This document shows positions 61,382 through 64,000 of a DNA stretch of 64,000 nt, piece by piece. The DNA lies in assembly GCA_017626145.1 (NCBI GenBank), contig JAGAJK010000044.1:54897-118896 (forward strand), written 5' to 3'. Numbering within the stretch: position 1 is the first letter of the stretch; each line of letters begins with the position of its first letter. The notes under the pieces were generated by a model. That model worked only from the letters and a program-made list of their open reading frames with translations, was not told the DNA's origin and searched no databases. The translations under genes and the position numbers were made by a program. This stretch comes from Clostridia bacterium. GTDB lineage: Bacteria > Bacillota > Clostridia > RGIG6154.

Positions 61382-62557
61382 TTATTTAAGGTCCTTCTGG
61401 AAGTAATCCCACATCTTTGGAGACATTGGCTTACATCCGTCTTCTGTGATGATAAAGCCTGTTTCAATACGTCCACCGTGGAGGTCAGGATGACCGAAGA
61501 ATGATACGTCAACCATTACTGTCATACCGGGAACTAATACGAAGTCACCGTTAGGACCGAAGAATGGAGCTTCTGCTTCCATTAAGCCGATTGAATGAGC
61601 AAATGGGCAAACGAGGTAATCCTTTAAGCCGTGCTTTTCATAATAAAGACGACCTGGAACGTCGATTTCCTTACCGCTCATACCGGGCTTTAACATTTCT
61701 TGTGTAAGACGCATTGTTTCACGCATATGGTTAAGTAAGTCCTTCTGCTTCTGTGTGTAAACACCGTTAACAGGAAGAGTATCACCAAATGTACCTGCAT
61801 AACCGTTAAATCTTGGAGCAATACCAATCATAACAAGTTCGCCATCTTCCATAGGTCTGTTTGTAGCTGTTGGAACTACAGCCTTTGCTCTTTCACCTGA
61901 ACCTACGATTGTTGAATAAGCAAAGCTTGTTGCGCCGTTGATACGACAAATTGATTCACCTGCTGCAGCAACTTCGAATTCGTAAGCGCCGGGCTTAATT
62001 GCAGCAACCATTTTATCATAAGCCATATCGCAAAGCTCTGTAGCTTTTAAAATCTGCTGACCTTCCCATTCTGATTTATACGCACGAAGTGTTTCATATT
62101 CGTCTGTGATATCAACCATTTCAACGCCTTCAAAGCCTGCCTGGAAGTCGCAGTATACCTGATGAGGAATTGTTGATGTACCAACAAAACCGATTTTCTT
62201 AAGAATTGTACCTTCTGACTTTAATTCGTCATTAAGCTGCTTGAAGTCAATAATTGTTGCGTTTGGATATTCTTCATCGGGAACCATAAATACAGGGAAA
62301 CAACGAACCTTTGTGATAGCTGAATTCATCTTTGCGAACGGTTCTGATTCAGGACCGCCGAGAAGAATAGGTTCACCTTCAACAGGAATTAAAACTGAAC
62401 CCTTTTCAAACTGACCGCACCAGCCTGTTAAATACCAGCCGTTAGCAATATTTAATTCATCGAAATAAACAAGTGCTGCGTCAAGTCCCTTTTCTGTAAG
62501 AATATTTCTTACTGCTTTAATTCTTTTTTCTGTTTCTGCCATATTGTAATATGCCAT
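61382..62557 (-). CDS. M24-fold protein (Xaa-Pro peptidase/creatinase family) with altered metal site
   Basis: 391 residues. A creatinase N-terminal domain (about 1-140) is followed by the pita-bread C-terminal domain. Against PepP the ligand pattern is degenerate. Where D..GYAGD occurs, this has IGIAPRFNGYAGTFGDT, so both aspartate ligands are missing. The histidine is kept (FAHSIGL), the first glutamate is Asp (VMVDVSFFG) and the last glutamate is kept (GGRIETGFI). It is probably a metal-free creatinase-type hydrolase and not a dipeptidase. It lies 35 nt after the M81 gene in one operon and upstream of the rhamnose genes. Confidence 0.85.
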   Translation of the reverse strand: MAYYNMAETEKRIKAVRNILTEKGLDAALVYFDELNIANGWYLTGWCGQFEKGSVLIPVEGEPILLGGPESEPFAKMNSAITKVRCFPVFMVPDEEYPNATIIDFKQLNDELKSEGTILKKIGFVGTSTIPHQVYCDFQAGFEGVEMVDITDEYETLRAYKSEWEGQQILKATELCDMAYDKMVAAIKPGAYEFEVAAAGESICRINGATSFAYSTIVGSGERAKAVVPTATNRPMEDGELVMIGIAPRFNGYAGTFGDTLPVNGVYTQKQKDLLNHMRETMRLTQEMLKPGMSGKEIDVPGRLYYEKHGLKDYLVCPFAHSIGLMEAEAPFFGPNGDFVLVPGMTVMVDVSFFGHPDLHGGRIETGFIITEDGCKPMSPKMWDYFQKDLK

Positions 62558-62592
62558 TTTTTCTACACTCCTTTTATATAGTAAATTTAATT

Positions 62593-64000
62593 TTATTTAA
62601 AATCATCGTCAAGAGGAAACATCGGACGACGGATTTTTTTCATATTCATATCCTGAAGTCTTTCGGTTGAACAGCCGGGAGTAAACACTAAAATGCTTCT
62701 CTCTGCAACAGCAGCAAGCTCAGGGAACAAATAACCCAGCTTAACTACAACAATTTTGAATTTTGTGTAATCAAGGTCAACGGATTCGAATATGTCAGGT
62801 CTGCACATTGATGCACGGTTTTTGGTTATAACCACCGTTATATCACCGCAGTCCAATGTTGCCGACTCACCTGCATCTCCACCTGTATAGGAAAGAATAT
62901 TTCCTTTATGGATAAGCTTTCCTGTAATGGTAGTAGATTTGCTGTTCTTGTCAAGCTTTCCACCTACTTCAAGGGTTAATGTGTCACCTATTTCGGCTTC
63001 ATAGCACTTGTCGCAGGCAACAGAATCTGCAATACCTGCAAGAAGAACATTTTTTGCTCCCATCTCCTGAAGAAGTGAAAGCATATATGCATTATCACCT
63101 ACCGCACCTGCCGTGGTGTTATCGCCTGAATCAGTTAAGAATACCTGATTTTGGGTATCCTCCATTGCCATCTTTACAGCCTCTGTTGGTTCTGCAGTTT
63201 CAACTAAAAACTTAAAATTGTGTCTTACTTCATAAAATTTATCTGCAAGCTTGTTTGCAATTTCCTTTGATACTTCAATATCGCTTTCGTGGGTTACAAC
63301 AAAGGAAGGACCCATATAAGGCTCATCAACCCAAGGCTGACCGTTAAATACCTGAACGCCTAAAATTCCGTCAGTTTCCTTTTCGAAAGCATCAGCCATT
63401 TCCATAATACCCTTTAAAGGCTGCTCTGCGGTAAGAACCGCATCGCCGCAAATAACAACATTTGCACGTGCCACCTGGGGCTTTGGCATTATCTTCTTTT
63501 CTATGCACTTAATAAGTGCTTTTGCAGCTCTGACCTGAGCATCCTTATGGTCGGTATGCGGTGCTGTTCTGAAAGCTGTTACATAGTTTACGCTTTCGAT
63601 TATCTCGTCAGTATTATCTGCGTGGAAATCAAGAGCAAGTGAAATAGGAATATCCTTTCCTACCTTTTCTCTTACCTTTCTTACGAGGTAAGTGTCGCCC
63701 GAGCCGATTTCTTCAACGCACATTGCACCGTGAAGAAAGAGCCATACACCGTCAAATCCTCCATCGGGGATTGCGTCAACAAGTTCGTCCGTAAGCTTCA
63801 AAAAATCTTCCTTTGCTACAGGTCCGCCGGGAAGTGCATGGGCATAAATTGTTGGAATAACTTCAACATTATTTTCGTTAAAGCAGTCCATTACCTTTAA
63901 TTTTGCGTACATATCCTCGCCTTTGGCGTAGTCAAAATCTTCATATCTTGTAAGTATCGGGGTTAAACTGTTACCCTCACACTGCATTGAACCTATAACA
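62593..64000 (-). CDS. M81-family metallopeptidase (MlrC/microcystinase-like), 5' end cut by window
   Basis: At least 468 residues are visible and the frame remains open to the window edge (VIGSMQCEGNSLTPI), so the true start, expected about 10-15 residues further, lies outside. Features are GGFDGVWLFLHGAMCVEEIGSGDTYLVRKVRE, ALDFHADNTDEI (metal-type DxHxxN), FRTAPHTDHKD, GQPWVDEPYMGPSFVV, LTDSGDNTTAGAVGDNAYML, and the C-terminal MlrC-C domain ending VFTPGCSTERLQDM. Homologues include MlrC of the microcystin pathway, but most are hydrolases of unknown substrate. It precedes an M24-fold protein; the pair may act on a common linear or guanidino/amide substrate. Confidence 0.88.
   Translation of the reverse strand, partial: VIGSMQCEGNSLTPILTRYEDFDYAKGEDMYAKLKVMDCFNENNVEVIPTIYAHALPGGPVAKEDFLKLTDELVDAIPDGGFDGVWLFLHGAMCVEEIGSGDTYLVRKVREKVGKDIPISLALDFHADNTDEIIESVNYVTAFRTAPHTDHKDAQVRAAKALIKCIEKKIMPKPQVARANVVICGDAVLTAEQPLKGIMEMADAFEKETDGILGVQVFNGQPWVDEPYMGPSFVVTHESDIEVSKEIANKLADKFYEVRHNFKFLVETAEPTEAVKMAMEDTQNQVFLTDSGDNTTAGAVGDNAYMLSLLQEMGAKNVLLAGIADSVACDKCYEAEIGDTLTLEVGGKLDKNSKSTTITGKLIHKGNILSYTGGDAGESATLDCGDITVVITKNRASMCRPDIFESVDLDYTKFKIVVVKLGYLFPELAAVAERSILVFTPGCSTERLQDMNMKKIRRPMFPLDDDFK

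Overview
The window comes from an AT-rich, strictly anaerobic, spore-forming member of the Clostridia; genus and species cannot be fixed from it. The grounds are a glycyl-radical enzyme, the oxygen-sensitive class III ribonucleotide reductase (nrdD/nrdG), a spoVAC-spoVAD-spoVAE spore operon, CIRCE/HrcA heat-shock control, a MurT/GatD pair (peptidoglycan amidation in Gram-positives), S-layer-homology and copper-amine-oxidase-N surface modules, and a Clostridia-type lysine riboswitch. Most of the window is ordinary chromosome. No IS element, CRISPR array, rRNA or tRNA was seen.

Region by region: 0-6 kb holds the end of an unknown gene, a truncated SLH gene, an orphan glycyl-radical enzyme with a decayed AraC regulator stump upstream, a small operon (hydrolase, DMT transporter, DUF3006) and a CofE-like ligase. 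6-12.6 kb carries a flavoprotein-rubredoxin fusion behind a highly structured leader, phosphofructokinase, an M14 peptidase and nrdD-nrdG. 12.6-19.3 kb is the hrcA-grpE-dnaK-dnaJ locus followed by prmA and two small genes. 19.3-26.9 kb has a surface protein, a DeoR/MFS pair, the spoVA operon with an added V-ATPase-subunit-F-like gene, and a lysine-riboswitch-controlled NhaC-family transporter. 26.9-31.5 kb has a secreted CAP protein, a phage-type amidase/holin pair, a Na/Pi cotransporter and an AraC regulator.

31.5-36.9 kb is a carbohydrate/polyol oxidation cluster (Gfo/Idh/MocA dehydrogenase, aldo-keto-like barrel, DUF4838 glycosidase-like protein, FAD-dependent oxidoreductase). 36.9-44.8 kb has a BspA-like leucine-rich-repeat surface protein, murT-gatD, argS and a PHP phosphatase. 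44.9-64 kb is mainly glycan degradation: AraC/LacZ, a CehA-like PHP protein, a zinc/cadmium efflux operon (ArsR, HMA chaperone, P1B ATPase), a glycosidase-like protein with an unusual helical N-terminus, a GH106-like rhamnosidase, an SGNH esterase, rhamnose mutarotase, an ASRT-family protein, a degenerate M24 protein and an M81 protein cut by the window end.

The least explained material is non-coding. Several intergenic gaps hold nested, multi-stem inverted-repeat elements (about 6.1, 10.2, 22.3, 50.3 and 61.3 kb). Those at 10.2 and 50.3 kb share a conserved core. Those at 22.3 and 50.3 kb are bracketed by 24-bp and 32-bp direct repeats, as if they had moved or duplicated their insertion site. 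Coding candidates worth following are the spoVA-linked subunit-F-like protein, the SLH-tagged amidase/holin pair, the orphan glycyl-radical enzyme and the M24 protein lacking metal ligands.
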